Both the position numbers and the translations under genes were made by a program. A model generated the notes under the pieces. That model saw only the letters and a list, made by a program, of their open reading frames with translations, had not been told where the DNA came from and ran no database searches. 64,000 bases of DNA from the NCBI RefSeq assembly GCF_042675915.1, contig NZ_JBHTKL010000005.1, positions 186,001-250,000 of the forward strand, read 5' to 3'. Source of the DNA: Thalassobacillus_A hwangdonensis. Its GTDB lineage: Bacteria; Bacillota; Bacilli; Bacillales; Halobacillaceae. Positions 41,740 to 49,736 of the stretch are shown here, one piece after another (the stretch's first letter is position 1; every line of letters begins with the position of its first letter).

Positions 41740-42901
41740 AAGAGTTTGGAAGCCTTTTTGGAGCTTCGATGTGGAGAGAACGGAAGATTGGCTGGCTGAC
41801 ATGGCCGGCAGAGGGTTTTCTTTAGTAGACTTGCATCCTAGAAGAAGTTTGTTCATTTTTGAGGCTGGGGAGCCCAGGAATACGGTTTATCAACTGGACT
41901 ATAAGACGCCTTTTACATCGACCATGCAGGAGGGTGGCTGGGAAGAAATCACTCGGACAGGTAAATGGAATGTGATGGCGAACCATAAAGAGGATTCAAA
42001 AATCCGTATCTTTTCAACTCGCGATAACGTATTAAGCAGAAATCAAAAGCTGATGTATGTTTTCGTGGGATTGTTCATTTACTTGCTTTTAACCTTGAGT
42101 TTCCCGTTCCTTTTCCTTTTCTTTTCGCTACTCTCAGGAGAGGATCTTTCCATTAGCGTGGTAGGAAGTCCGATGTGGCTTATTACCATTACGGTGGGTA
42201 TCTTTTTGTGGACGACGATTCCTTATGGAGCGGTCAAACTGTATCGGGCGAACAAGCGAATGGTGAAAATAGATGCTCCTGAGCATACAAGTGAGTATTT
42301 CATTCGGAAGAAGCGTACGGCCAAACGCTATGATCGGACAAAACCGACAGTGACAAAATATAAATTTGCTTGGCAGTATGCACCAGATCGGTTAGAGGAA
42401 TGGCTGGGAGAGATGGCTCAAAAGGGATACCAGCTTGTCCGTGTAAGAATGGGAGGAGTGCGGTATCAGTTCGTGCAGGACTCTGAAGAAAAGATAACTT
42501 ATGCGGTAGACTATCATGGTGCGCAGCGGCAAGGCTATTTCGACCTTCACCAGGAAGCGGGTTGGGCGTTGATTTATACGTCAGCGTCCATGTTCAATCG
42601 TTGGTGCATTTGGGCGAAGTCGTATGAGGAAGAAGCTCCTGAGTTTTTTAGTGATCAAGTATCCAAGCTGAAACATGCGAGAAAGGTGACCCTTACACAA
42701 GTTTCCGTTTTTGCGCCGTTGTCCTTAGCATATATGGGGCTGGTGTGGTTGACTGTGAATACAGCAATGCGGGATGGAATGAGCAGCCTTGACTGGTATT
42801 CCTTAATCATCTACACCATTGTCATTTTGGAGTTTTCGATATTCTCCATCCGGGCTTTGATGTACTACAGACGGATGAAGAGAAAGGTAGCACTTGCATA
42901 A
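41732..42901 (+). CDS. DUF2812 membrane protein, PadR partner
   Basis: ATG 41732 follows 'aggaggagttca'. The 389 aa protein has two DUF2812 units: one at about 5-80 ('WSFDVERTEDWLADMAGRGFSLVDLH') and one at about 210-290 ('WQYAPDRLEEWLGEMAQKGYQLVRV'), each followed by two transmembrane helices. Such proteins act with PadR regulators in envelope responses; mechanism unknown. Confidence 0.85.
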   Translation: MIKRVWKPFWSFDVERTEDWLADMAGRGFSLVDLHPRRSLFIFEAGEPRNTVYQLDYKTPFTSTMQEGGWEEITRTGKWNVMANHKEDSKIRIFSTRDNVLSRNQKLMYVFVGLFIYLLLTLSFPFLFLFFSLLSGEDLSISVVGSPMWLITITVGIFLWTTIPYGAVKLYRANKRMVKIDAPEHTSEYFIRKKRTAKRYDRTKPTVTKYKFAWQYAPDRLEEWLGEMAQKGYQLVRVRMGGVRYQFVQDSEEKITYAVDYHGAQRQGYFDLHQEAGWALIYTSASMFNRWCIWAKSYEEEAPEFFSDQVSKLKHARKVTLTQVSVFAPLSLAYMGLVWLTVNTAMRDGMSSLDWYSLIIYTIVILEFSIFSIRALMYYRRMKRKVALA

Positions 42902-42915
42902 TATAGAGGGATGAA

Positions 42916-42960
42916 TGGTCTGGGTGAACAGATAAAGTGTTCACCCAGACCACTTTTTAT
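42916..42960 (+). terminator. Rho-independent terminator
   Basis: Perfect 15-bp stem TGGTCTGGGTGAACA / TGTTCACCCAGACCA followed by CTTTTTATTT. Confidence 0.92.
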
Positions 42961-42978
42961 TTGATTTAGAAGACACTT

Positions 42979-43033
42979 CGCATTAACGCTTTAGTGCAGC
43001 GGGGGACAGTCCCTCACTACGTTAAAGCGTTGA
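42979..43033. repeat. Dispersed palindromic repeat (GGGACAGTCCC family)
   Basis: 'gcattaacgctttagtgcagcgggggacagtccctcactacgttaaagcg': the palindrome flanked by two TAA-GCG modules. First of about ten loci between here and the window end. Confidence 0.75.
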
Positions 43034-43064
43034 AATAACCCAGCCGTGGTGGCTGGGTTATTTT
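43033..43064. terminator. Bidirectional hairpin
   Basis: AAATAACCCAGCC / GGCTGGGTTATTT; overlaps the stop codon of the minus-strand DUF1801 gene. Confidence 0.7.
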
Positions 43065-43429
43065 CTCCAGAAAGTCGTGCAGTCTGCTTTATCTTCGATA
43101 TTGTAGTCGATCATCTGCGCCAGCAGGTTGCAATCCACCGGTTTGTTCCAAGGGAAACGTACCAGCATCTTGGTGTGGTTGTATCCTGCCTTATTGATCG
43201 CCTCGGAAAAATTGACGATGCCTTTCTGTTCAGGTGCAACTGCCAAATGCTGCTTCGCTACGCTGAACGCGATGATGAAGGTGCCGTGATCGGTGAACAT
43301 CGGCTGGTTCCACTTGACCTCACGCTCTAGCTGTGGATATTTCTCCGCCACCCACTGCAGCACTTCTTCGGTTCGTTCCCGCTGCTGCGGATCATCCATC
43401 TTTTCCAAAAAATCCTTGAAAACTTCCAT
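43058..43429 (-). CDS. DUF1801 protein, paralogue of 36466-36837
   Basis: It also has 123 aa and the same layout ('EVKWNQPMFTDHGTFIIAFSVAKQHLAVAPEQKG', 'FPWNKPVDCNLLAQMIDYNIEDKADCTTFWRK'). It is a frataxin-like (YdhG/Fra) family member. The second copy 6 kb away is on the other strand. Which of the two is the housekeeping chaperone is unclear. Confidence 0.83.
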   Translation of the reverse strand: MEVFKDFLEKMDDPQQRERTEEVLQWVAEKYPQLEREVKWNQPMFTDHGTFIIAFSVAKQHLAVAPEQKGIVNFSEAINKAGYNHTKMLVRFPWNKPVDCNLLAQMIDYNIEDKADCTTFWRK

Positions 43430-43442
43430 GAGGATCGCTCCT

Positions 43443-43679
43443 TTATGTACTCGTTATTCCGAAAATGAACTTGTATGCTTTTCTATTCTTTTTCATTTTC
43501 TTAAACCCTTCTTTTGAGTCGAAAATGAGGACAGTTTTATTCATCCAGATTCGTAGATAGAGGGAGTGGGCACGGATGGGACCGACAATTCCTTTTTCCT
43601 CGAATTCGATTCCATTCTCGCGTTCGGTTTCGGTTCGGATCAGCCACGTATTACCAATACCGAACTCAATGTATTTCAT
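43443..43679 (-). CDS. DUF3977 protein, 78 aa
   Basis: ATG 43679 overlaps the stop of the upstream GNAT gene by four bases (ATGA), so translation is coupled. The sequence 'MKYIEFGIGNTWLIRTETE...EFEEKGI' is the DUF3977 pattern. Function unknown. Confidence 0.78.
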   Translation of the reverse strand: MKYIEFGIGNTWLIRTETERENGIEFEEKGIVGPIRAHSLYLRIWMNKTVLIFDSKEGFKKMKKNRKAYKFIFGITST

Positions 43680-44104
43680 GTGTGTGAACCCAGCCATTTA
43701 TGTAAAAAGTACTGATTGAACCCTTTAGGGTGGTCCTCAATCACTCCGAATACCTCAAAGCCATACCGTTTGTAAAACTCCGGCGCCTGGAAGCTGAACG
43801 TATCTAATGCGATGAACCGGCAGCCTTTTTCTATAGCGAGTTGTTCAGTTTTTTTCAGAAGTTCTGCCCCGTATCCACGTCCACGAAGTCGATCGTCAAC
43901 CCATAGGAAATCGATGTGCATATGATGCCAGAACGTTGTTGCTGTGATGCCTCCTACGATTTCATCCTGCTCGTTACGGAGGATGAAACTGGTTTGTTCG
44001 TTAGGTGTTTTGCAATCCTCTGGAAGTTGGCTCACATTATGTTCAATTACTTTTTTTCGGATGAAGTCGCTGTCTTGCTGGTTCCATTGCTGGGTGATTT
44101 TCAT
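43676..44104 (-). CDS. GNAT family N-acetyltransferase, 142 aa
   Basis: ATG 44104 follows 'ggaaggga'. Acetyl-CoA site 'VDDRLRGRGYGAELLKKTEQLA' (R-x2-G-x-G, about 80-100) and 'DTFSFQAPEFYKRYGFEVFGVIEDHP'. The compact form is that of small-molecule acetyltransferases. It is the first gene of a two-gene unit with DUF3977. Confidence 0.86.
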   Translation of the reverse strand: MKITQQWNQQDSDFIRKKVIEHNVSQLPEDCKTPNEQTSFILRNEQDEIVGGITATTFWHHMHIDFLWVDDRLRGRGYGAELLKKTEQLAIEKGCRFIALDTFSFQAPEFYKRYGFEVFGVIEDHPKGFNQYFLHKWLGSHT

Positions 44105-44231
44105 CAGACCATTCCCTTCCTGTAAGTGGAAGTGTATTATATAGAATTTTTCCAATAAAGAAAAGGAGGAATTTTTCAAAAATAATTGTTAGGCTGTAAT
44201 TAATGGAATGATTTGGATAGGTGGGTTGATT

Positions 44232-44924
44232 ATGAAAAAAGGCGGCTTAGCGATTATTTTATCTGCAGCCTTAGTAGGTGTGATCGCAATAGTTGGCGTA
44301 CGTGCGACTTTCGGTGAGGCCCCTGCTGAGCAAGCCAAAAGTGGAGATTCGCCGACTGAGCAAACAGCATCGATGTGGGATCTCGACATCCGCACGCTAG
44401 TGGAGGAGTCAAAAGCAGAGATCGATCGTATTCAGAAAAACAAGGTAGTCGTGATCAACGGGGAAGAAGTGGATGTCACTACAAAAGAAATGGAAAAGTG
44501 GATGCTGCGGAGTTATATGGATGCCAAAATGGTTGGTGCTGAAGAAGTTAGTGACGAGGCTCTTGTTGAGAATGCATTGGTAGCGAAGAATCAACGGGAA
44601 AATCTGTTGGAGTACGCATCACAGGAGTTCGGAGTTGAAGTACAACCTGAAGATGTAAGAGCATTTATAGATTCTCAAGTTGAACAAATAGAGAAAGGCG
44701 AGCAGGAACTGAAATTTTTCAAGGAATTATCTTCATCTTTAGGTATAACATTAAACGAATTTTATTATGAGTGGGAATATGATAATTTTGCGATGATTTA
44801 CGTGAGCGGTGAGGTTTTCCCAATCCTCCAGGAAAGGTATGGACGTGAAGAGCAGGAGGATGGGCAGGAGTATCAGGCAAGCTTGCGAGAAATTTTCATC
44901 AAGGGATTAGATGAATTTCGATAA
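44232..44924 (+). CDS. Membrane-anchored SurA-N/PrsA-like protein without PPIase domain
   Basis: ATG 44232 follows 'ggtgggttgatt'. An N-terminal anchor (about 5-25), then 'VVVINGEEVDVTTKEMEKWM' and long helices ending 'FIKGLDEF'. This is the chaperone-like N-terminal part of SurA/PrsA foldases; no parvulin domain follows in the 230 aa. It would help fold exported proteins. Confidence 0.75.
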   Translation: MKKGGLAIILSAALVGVIAIVGVRATFGEAPAEQAKSGDSPTEQTASMWDLDIRTLVEESKAEIDRIQKNKVVVINGEEVDVTTKEMEKWMLRSYMDAKMVGAEEVSDEALVENALVAKNQRENLLEYASQEFGVEVQPEDVRAFIDSQVEQIEKGEQELKFFKELSSSLGITLNEFYYEWEYDNFAMIYVSGEVFPILQERYGREEQEDGQEYQASLREIFIKGLDEFR

Positions 44925-44929
44925 TGAAT

Positions 44930-44962
44930 CAGGACCAATTCTTATGAATTGGCCCTGTTAAT
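44930..44962. terminator. Bidirectional terminator
   Basis: CAGG-A-CCAATTC pairs with GAATTGG-C-CCTG, followed by TTAATTTT. Confidence 0.75.
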
Positions 44963-45824
44963 TTTCGAGCGTGAAGTAATCCATTGTAGAGGTCACTTGA
45001 AATCCGCACGATTTATAAAGGGTGAGCGCATTTTTATTTTCCACAGCCACCTGAAGCATGATGTCTTCGACTTGCATTTCTTGCAACTTCTTTACTGCTT
45101 CCATCAAAATCGCTCTGCCATAGCCTTTACCCCGTTGTTCTGGAATGACTCCAAGACCGTAAATCGCCCCGACGCCCTCGTTGGTCTCTAAGTGTACTTT
45201 TCCAATGGTGGTGCCTTCGAATTCAGCGAGAAAAATTTCCACGCCGTGTCTTTCTTCCTCTTCAGGAAGTCTGACTTCGGGCTCATCAATTTCGAAATAG
45301 ATGGCGTTCTGTCTGGCGATTTCCTTCGCGTCGGCATTGGTTGCTTTTCTGAGCTTCACTGTCGTTGGAGGCTGTTTATCAGGGGCATTCTTTAGGTGCA
45401 TTTCATACTCCGAATGCTCATAGTGTGTCTCTAACTGTTTGATGAAGGCCTGACCAGAAGGGGAATTGCGATCGCTTAATAACAGCATGTTCTCTGCATT
45501 CCTGTAATGGCTCTCTGTTTTCACCAGGTCGAAAAGCTTGGTGAAGACGCCCATCCGTCTATATGAAGGGTGGACCATGCCGTTCACTTCCAGCGTGCTG
45601 CCGCCGAATTGGCAGATGCCAATGTATCCGATGAGGAGGTCATCATCGTAATACATGAACTCATTGAACTCATTAGTGTTGGCGCTGGCTAGCTTGTATT
45701 CCAATTCGAGTTTGAGCGTGACTTGATCGTTTTCGATGCAATGGTTTTTGAGTATGGTGATTTCGTCGTAATCTTGTTGATTAAGACGGGCTTTCATTCT
45801 GATGCTTGGATTGGTGAGCTTCAT
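44958..45824 (-). CDS. Tandem-GNAT acetyltransferase, 288 aa
   Basis: ATG 45824 follows 'aaggag'. The N-terminal GNAT-like domain (about 1-145, 'VNGMVHPSYRRMGVFTKLF') and C-terminal GNAT domain (about 155-288, 'GLGVIPEQRGKGYGRAILMEAV', 'ALTLYKSCGFQ') both keep acetyl-CoA site features. The mycothiol-synthase-like double layout is typical of small-molecule acetylation. Substrate unknown. Confidence 0.85.
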   Translation of the reverse strand: MKLTNPSIRMKARLNQQDYDEITILKNHCIENDQVTLKLELEYKLASANTNEFNEFMYYDDDLLIGYIGICQFGGSTLEVNGMVHPSYRRMGVFTKLFDLVKTESHYRNAENMLLLSDRNSPSGQAFIKQLETHYEHSEYEMHLKNAPDKQPPTTVKLRKATNADAKEIARQNAIYFEIDEPEVRLPEEEERHGVEIFLAEFEGTTIGKVHLETNEGVGAIYGLGVIPEQRGKGYGRAILMEAVKKLQEMQVEDIMLQVAVENKNALTLYKSCGFQVTSTMDYFTLEN

Positions 45825-45842
45825 GGAAGCACTCCTTTGGCG

Positions 45843-45960
45843 TTTTCTGATTGAAAAGGTGAGTTTACTAATTAAAAATTGTCCTTTACTGTTCAAAACT
45901 TCTCGAATACTCATCAAGCTTTCTCAATACTGATTAAAATACTCCAAATACTGATTAAAT
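45843..45960. repeat. Degenerate tandem repeat, about 21-base unit (TACTGATTAAA)
   Basis: Six units starting with variants of TTTACTGATTAAA or AATACTGATTAAA, spaced 20-21 bases. The same family as 36296-36388. Located in the promoter region of the minus-strand tandem-GNAT gene. Confidence 0.72.
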
Positions 45961-45973
45961 GTCCTAGTCAGCC

Positions 45974-46564
45974 TCAGCGAAATTCCATGGTAGTCGTTTC
46001 ATCGATTTGAGAAACCTGCTTAAGCAATTCTTTATGAGTGCGGTCCACCCAATAGTATTGGAGGGTATCTCCAAAATAAACTTTCACCTTCCAAGCTTTT
46101 GCTGTTTCTCCCGTACTACGTATGACTTTTTCCAGGTCGACAACTTGGATATCGATTGTCTGGTTGGCTTGTTTTACAGGGTTGAAGCTATTCAATTGTA
46201 CAGCATAATCATATGCCAGCGGGAGGAGACGTAGAATCAGCTCAACACTAAAGGTGTCAAAGTGTTGTGGAGGAGTTGGATAGTTGAATTCAATAGTTTT
46301 AACCCCTTCCATGAAATTTTCAAAAGAAATCGGCAGCAATGTAGATCTATCGGCTAAGACGATAATTTCGCGATTGCCTAGAAGTTCAGAGGTTAAAGTT
46401 TGTTTCCTTCTTACCACTTCACGGTCCTTAATCGAAATGATGGTCAATTCTTCGAAGGTAACGCCAACTTTTTGTTCGATTCCGTTTTCAATCAGATAGA
46501 CTTCTTTTTCGTCACGGGTTTCCGGTAACCCTTCAGCGTCTAGATTGTCAAATATTATTGTCAT
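45974..46564 (-). CDS. Hypothetical protein, 196 aa
   Basis: ATG 46564 is 13 bases after 'ggagg', a long gap. The soluble, beta-rich protein (KEVYLIENGIEQKVGVTFEELTIISIKDREVVRRKQTL, AWKVKVYFGDTLQYYWVDRTHKELLKQ) resembles DUF3108-type proteins. No signal peptide. Function unknown. Confidence 0.7.
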   Translation of the reverse strand: MTIIFDNLDAEGLPETRDEKEVYLIENGIEQKVGVTFEELTIISIKDREVVRRKQTLTSELLGNREIIVLADRSTLLPISFENFMEGVKTIEFNYPTPPQHFDTFSVELILRLLPLAYDYAVQLNSFNPVKQANQTIDIQVVDLEKVIRSTGETAKAWKVKVYFGDTLQYYWVDRTHKELLKQVSQIDETTTMEFR

Positions 46565-46602
46565 ATTGGACGTTCATCCTCCTTCAAACTTCATTTTTAC
46601 AA

Positions 46603-47148
46603 TCATGCTTGCCATTCTCTTTTCAGTAAGCTGTAGGTGACAATATCGTTGAATTTACCATTGATATATTCCGCATCTCTGTTGATGCCCTCTTTTTTGA
46701 ATCCCATTCGCTCAGGGATCTTTCGGCTTCTCAGGTTAAATTCGGCACACTGGATCTCCACTTTGTTCAACCCCAGTTCAGTGAATGAATAACTTAGTAA
46801 TTTTTCGATACAGTTGGTGATGATCCCTTTTCCTTCTACGTTCCTGCCCAAATAATAGCCAATGCTTGTATGCTTCGTTTTCCAATTGATGAAGTGCAAA
46901 GACACCATTCCTACCAAACTGCCGTTCAAATAGATTCCAGCATTGAAACCGTTGTTTTCACCAAATTGCTGCAACCATGCCGGAATGATCGCTTCGCTGT
47001 AATCCTTGGCTGAAGAGACATTATCGACCCACCCGAGCCATTCTCTTAAATGCGCGCGGTTACCATCAACCAATGCAAAAACTTCCTCCGCCTGATGAGG
47101 CTGAAGAAGGCCTAACTGAAGCTCTTCGTTAACCTTTAATGTAAACAT
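46603..47148 (-). CDS. RimJ/RimL-type acetyltransferase (YdaF-like)
   Basis: ATG 47148 follows 'gggggaaatcgc'. The 181 aa protein shows 'LQLGLLQPHQAEEVFALVDGNRAHLREWLGWVD', 'IGYYLGRNVEGKGIITNCIEKLL' and 'QCAEFNLRSRKIPERMGFKKEGI', the YdaF pattern. It probably acetylates ribosomal or other N-termini. Confidence 0.88.
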   Translation of the reverse strand: MFTLKVNEELQLGLLQPHQAEEVFALVDGNRAHLREWLGWVDNVSSAKDYSEAIIPAWLQQFGENNGFNAGIYLNGSLVGMVSLHFINWKTKHTSIGYYLGRNVEGKGIITNCIEKLLSYSFTELGLNKVEIQCAEFNLRSRKIPERMGFKKEGINRDAEYINGKFNDIVTYSLLKREWQA

Positions 47149-47385
47149 GCGATTTCCCCCAATAATGTAAAAATAAAATGACTCGCCCCTGCTATGAGGG
47201 ACGAGTTTCACACGTGATACCATACTGTGTCATGGGACGCATCAATCCGCGCAATCCACTCGACGTTAATTGAAATATTTGTTAAACATACTATAGAATT
47301 CCTTGTGCGTTTCGTCAATAAGGTTATAGAGTATAAAATGAGTATCTATTAAACTGGTGAGACGATTGAAAGGGGAGGCTTTCTA

Positions 47386-48096
47386 ATGAAAAAACGACTT
47401 TCTGAGGCTGATTTCTTAGGGTATATCAACATTCAAAACCCCACATTCAATCGACAAATGGTGTTTGGTTTTTTAATTCTTTTTCTATGGGCGTTCGGAG
47501 TTGCTCCGCTCTACGCGGCACCATTCTCCCCATTTTTTGTCGACTTGGGGCTTTACCCGGCAGTGCTGGTGACGATCATGGCAGTGCCCTATCTATTCGC
47601 TCCTTGGAAGCTTGAACCTTATTTTTATTTTCTACTTGGAATATTGAGTGCAGTAACAGGCTACTGCCAGTTAGTAGTCGTAGTGAAATATCTTTACGCG
47701 TGGCTGCTTCCGGAGTCATTTCTGTTGTTGTATGTCATCTTTGGTAGCTATGTGCTGGAGGTCATTGTGATGAATCTTGTGAATCTGAAGTGGCTCAAGG
47801 ATGGGACCTACAGGAGGTATCACGAAAATCCGGAAAGTGTGAACTATAAGTTGATCATCAATTTCCTGATTGGCTGCTTAGTTCTATGCGCGATCGTTTT
47901 CTTCCTTTTTTATGACACAGCTTCCTACTTTATGGTCATCATTGTAACGTTGTCGTTCTTTCAGTTGATTCTTGCTTATTTCACGACGTTTTTCCATAAG
48001 GGGATCGTCATCCGGAGACACATGGACCTTACGAAAAAATATTGGCCAGGATTTGGTGACACTTGGCAGGAAAGAAAATGGCGGTATGAGGATTAA
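47386..48096 (+). CDS. Six-helix membrane protein, 236 aa
   Basis: ATG follows 'aaaggggaggctttcta'. About six transmembrane helices between residues 20 and 205 and a charged C-terminus (RHMDLTKKYWPGFGDTWQERKWRYED). No family recognised. The next 300 bases hold only repeats. Confidence 0.75.
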   Translation: MKKRLSEADFLGYINIQNPTFNRQMVFGFLILFLWAFGVAPLYAAPFSPFFVDLGLYPAVLVTIMAVPYLFAPWKLEPYFYFLLGILSAVTGYCQLVVVVKYLYAWLLPESFLLLYVIFGSYVLEVIVMNLVNLKWLKDGTYRRYHENPESVNYKLIINFLIGCLVLCAIVFFLFYDTASYFMVIIVTLSFFQLILAYFTTFFHKGIVIRRHMDLTKKYWPGFGDTWQERKWRYED

Positions 48097-48109
48097 GCTT
48101 GATTAAGGT

Positions 48110-48228
48110 GGTTCGCCCATAAATTTTGTTTTTCGCTCATTAATTGAAAATTTCGCGCATAAATCGAGATTTCCGCCTACAAATCTGGAATATCGCTCAC
48201 AACCCTGTAGCTTTTCGCTCATAAAACC
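48110..48228. repeat. Degenerate tandem repeat, about 21-base unit (CGCTCATAAA)
   Basis: Six units of the form 'tttCGCtCATAAAt' (cgcccataaa, cgctcattaa, cgcgcataaa, cgcctacaaa, cgctcacaac, cgctcataaa) at 20-21 base spacing. Period and degeneracy match the other tandem repeat family. Confidence 0.75.
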
Positions 48229-48232
48229 TCCA

Positions 48233-48286
48233 TAGGGACAGTCCCCCACCGCATTAACGCGTTACCTCGGTGGGGGACTGTCCCTA
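48233..48286. repeat. Dispersed palindromic repeat, perfect 19-bp hairpin
   Basis: TAGGGACAGTCCCCCACCG and its exact reverse complement enclose a 16-base loop with TTAACGCGTTA. It is the cleanest member of the family. Confidence 0.9.
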
Positions 48287-48400
48287 AATATGCACTAAAT
48301 ATACAAAAAAACCGTATGTGAGTTTTACTGCCTATACAGGAATCTTTTACATAGATAACGAATATGTTCCGTAGCTAAAGAAAGGCGATGGAGGTAAACC

Positions 48401-48796
48401 ATGTCTTACGTTGAAAAATGTCCTTTATGCAATCCAGAAAAAGACGCTGATCAAAATATTGTTTTGGAGAATGAAACGTGTTATTTCCTCCAGCACAATA
48501 AGCATCAAGGGGTGTTGGAGGGAAGCGGTTTGATTGTTCCTAAAAAGCATCACCGGGATGCTTTTCAATTAACCCGTGAAGAGTGGAACGATACGTATGA
48601 GCTGCTGCAAGAGGCGAAGAAAGTTCTCGATAAGTCGCTTTCCCCCGATGGCTATACCATTGGTTGGAATGTAGGAAAAGTGTCTAATCAGGAGATTTTC
48701 CATAGTCACCTGCACGTGATTCCAAGATTCAACGATGAACCTTTGGCTGGAAAAGGGATTCGGTATTGGTTGAAGCAAGAGGAAAATAGAAGGTAG
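48401..48796 (+). CDS. HIT family hydrolase
   Basis: The 131 aa protein has the histidine triad HSHLHVIPR (about 102-110) and a Cys pair near the start (CPLC). HIT proteins cleave nucleotidyl phosphoramidates or dinucleoside polyphosphates. It is followed after 14 bases by the YdeI-like gene. Confidence 0.9.
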   Translation: MSYVEKCPLCNPEKDADQNIVLENETCYFLQHNKHQGVLEGSGLIVPKKHHRDAFQLTREEWNDTYELLQEAKKVLDKSLSPDGYTIGWNVGKVSNQEIFHSHLHVIPRFNDEPLAGKGIRYWLKQEENRR

Positions 48797-48810
48797 AGGA
48801 GGAATCATTG

Positions 48811-49398
48811 ATGACTACCCATCCCAAAGTAGAAGCATTTATAAGCCGCGCAGACCAATGGAAAGAGGAATTCAAGGCATTGAGAGAAATCATTCGTACC
48901 TGTGAGCTGACCGAGGACTTCAAATGGATGCATCCTTGTTACACGTTGAATGGAAAAAACGTCGTACTGATCCACGGGTTCAAAGATTACTGTGCGCTTC
49001 TCTTTCACAAGGGTGCTTTACTGAAGGATCCACACGGCATCCTGATTCAGCAGACCAAAAACGTTCAGGCTGCTCGTCAGATCAGGTTCACGAATGTCGA
49101 GGATATCGTGGAAATGGAAAGCCTGCTAAAAGCTTATATCGAGGAAGCTATTGAAGTGGAAAAAGCGGGGTTGAAAGTGGAAACGAAAAAGACCGAGGAA
49201 TACGAAATCCCAGAAGAACTTCAAGCGGCGTTTGATGAAGATCCTGCTTTTAAAGATGCGTTTGAAGCGTTGACCCCTGGACGTCAGCGGGCTTACATTC
49301 TTCATTTTTCAAAAGCAAAGCGCTCTGCGACGAGAGAAGCGCGGGTGGAGAAGCATAAGCAGGATATCTTTGATGGAAAAGGTTTGAATGATCGATAG
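48811..49398 (+). CDS. YdeI-like DUF1801/OmdA protein, 195 aa
   Basis: ATG 48811 follows 'gaggaggaatcattg'. N-terminal DUF1801 domain (about 5-115, 'FKWMHPCYTLNGKNVVLIHGFKDYCALLFHKGALL') and C-terminal OmdA helices ('IPEELQAAFDEDPAFKDAFEALTPGRQRAYILHFSKAKRSATREARV'). It is the third DUF1801 member in the window. Role in B. subtilis relatives is not settled. Confidence 0.87.
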   Translation: MTTHPKVEAFISRADQWKEEFKALREIIRTCELTEDFKWMHPCYTLNGKNVVLIHGFKDYCALLFHKGALLKDPHGILIQQTKNVQAARQIRFTNVEDIVEMESLLKAYIEEAIEVEKAGLKVETKKTEEYEIPEELQAAFDEDPAFKDAFEALTPGRQRAYILHFSKAKRSATREARVEKHKQDIFDGKGLNDR

Positions 49399-49417
49399 CT
49401 CAAAGGTGGGACGGCTG

Positions 49418-49690
49418 ATGTTGAAGGATTTTTTGGAAGATGAAATCTCTGATGAAGAATTTTATAAAGCGATTGTTGAATTTATCAGTTCCTGGAATAT
49501 CCGGTGTGGGGAATACGAAGGAAATCGCTTTGTCATTAAGAAGAAGGATCATGAAAATTTTCTTGTTTACGACGAATATGAAATTGACGGCAAGCGGGTA
49601 ACCCATCAGACGGTTCCCATCACTAAAAAAGATCTACTGGAAAAGATTCATGAACATGCAAGGAAACAAGGGTTTACTGTAACTCTGTAA
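49418..49690 (+). CDS. Hypothetical protein, 90 aa
   Basis: ATG 49418 lies behind 'aaaggtgggacggctg'; ATG 49388, which overlaps the previous gene, is possible and would add ten residues. The soluble protein (FLEDEISDEEFYKAIVEFISSWNIRCGEYEGNRFVI) has no recognised domain. Confidence 0.7.
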   Translation: MLKDFLEDEISDEEFYKAIVEFISSWNIRCGEYEGNRFVIKKKDHENFLVYDEYEIDGKRVTHQTVPITKKDLLEKIHEHARKQGFTVTL

Positions 49691-49694
49691 GTAA

Positions 49695-49732
49695 AAAACA
49701 GGACCACCTGCAACGGCAGGTGGTCCTGTTTT
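49695..49732. terminator. Bidirectional terminator
   Basis: Perfect stem AAAACAGGACCACCTGC / GCAGGTGGTCCTGTTTT. Confidence 0.92.
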
Positions 49733-49736
49733 GTAG

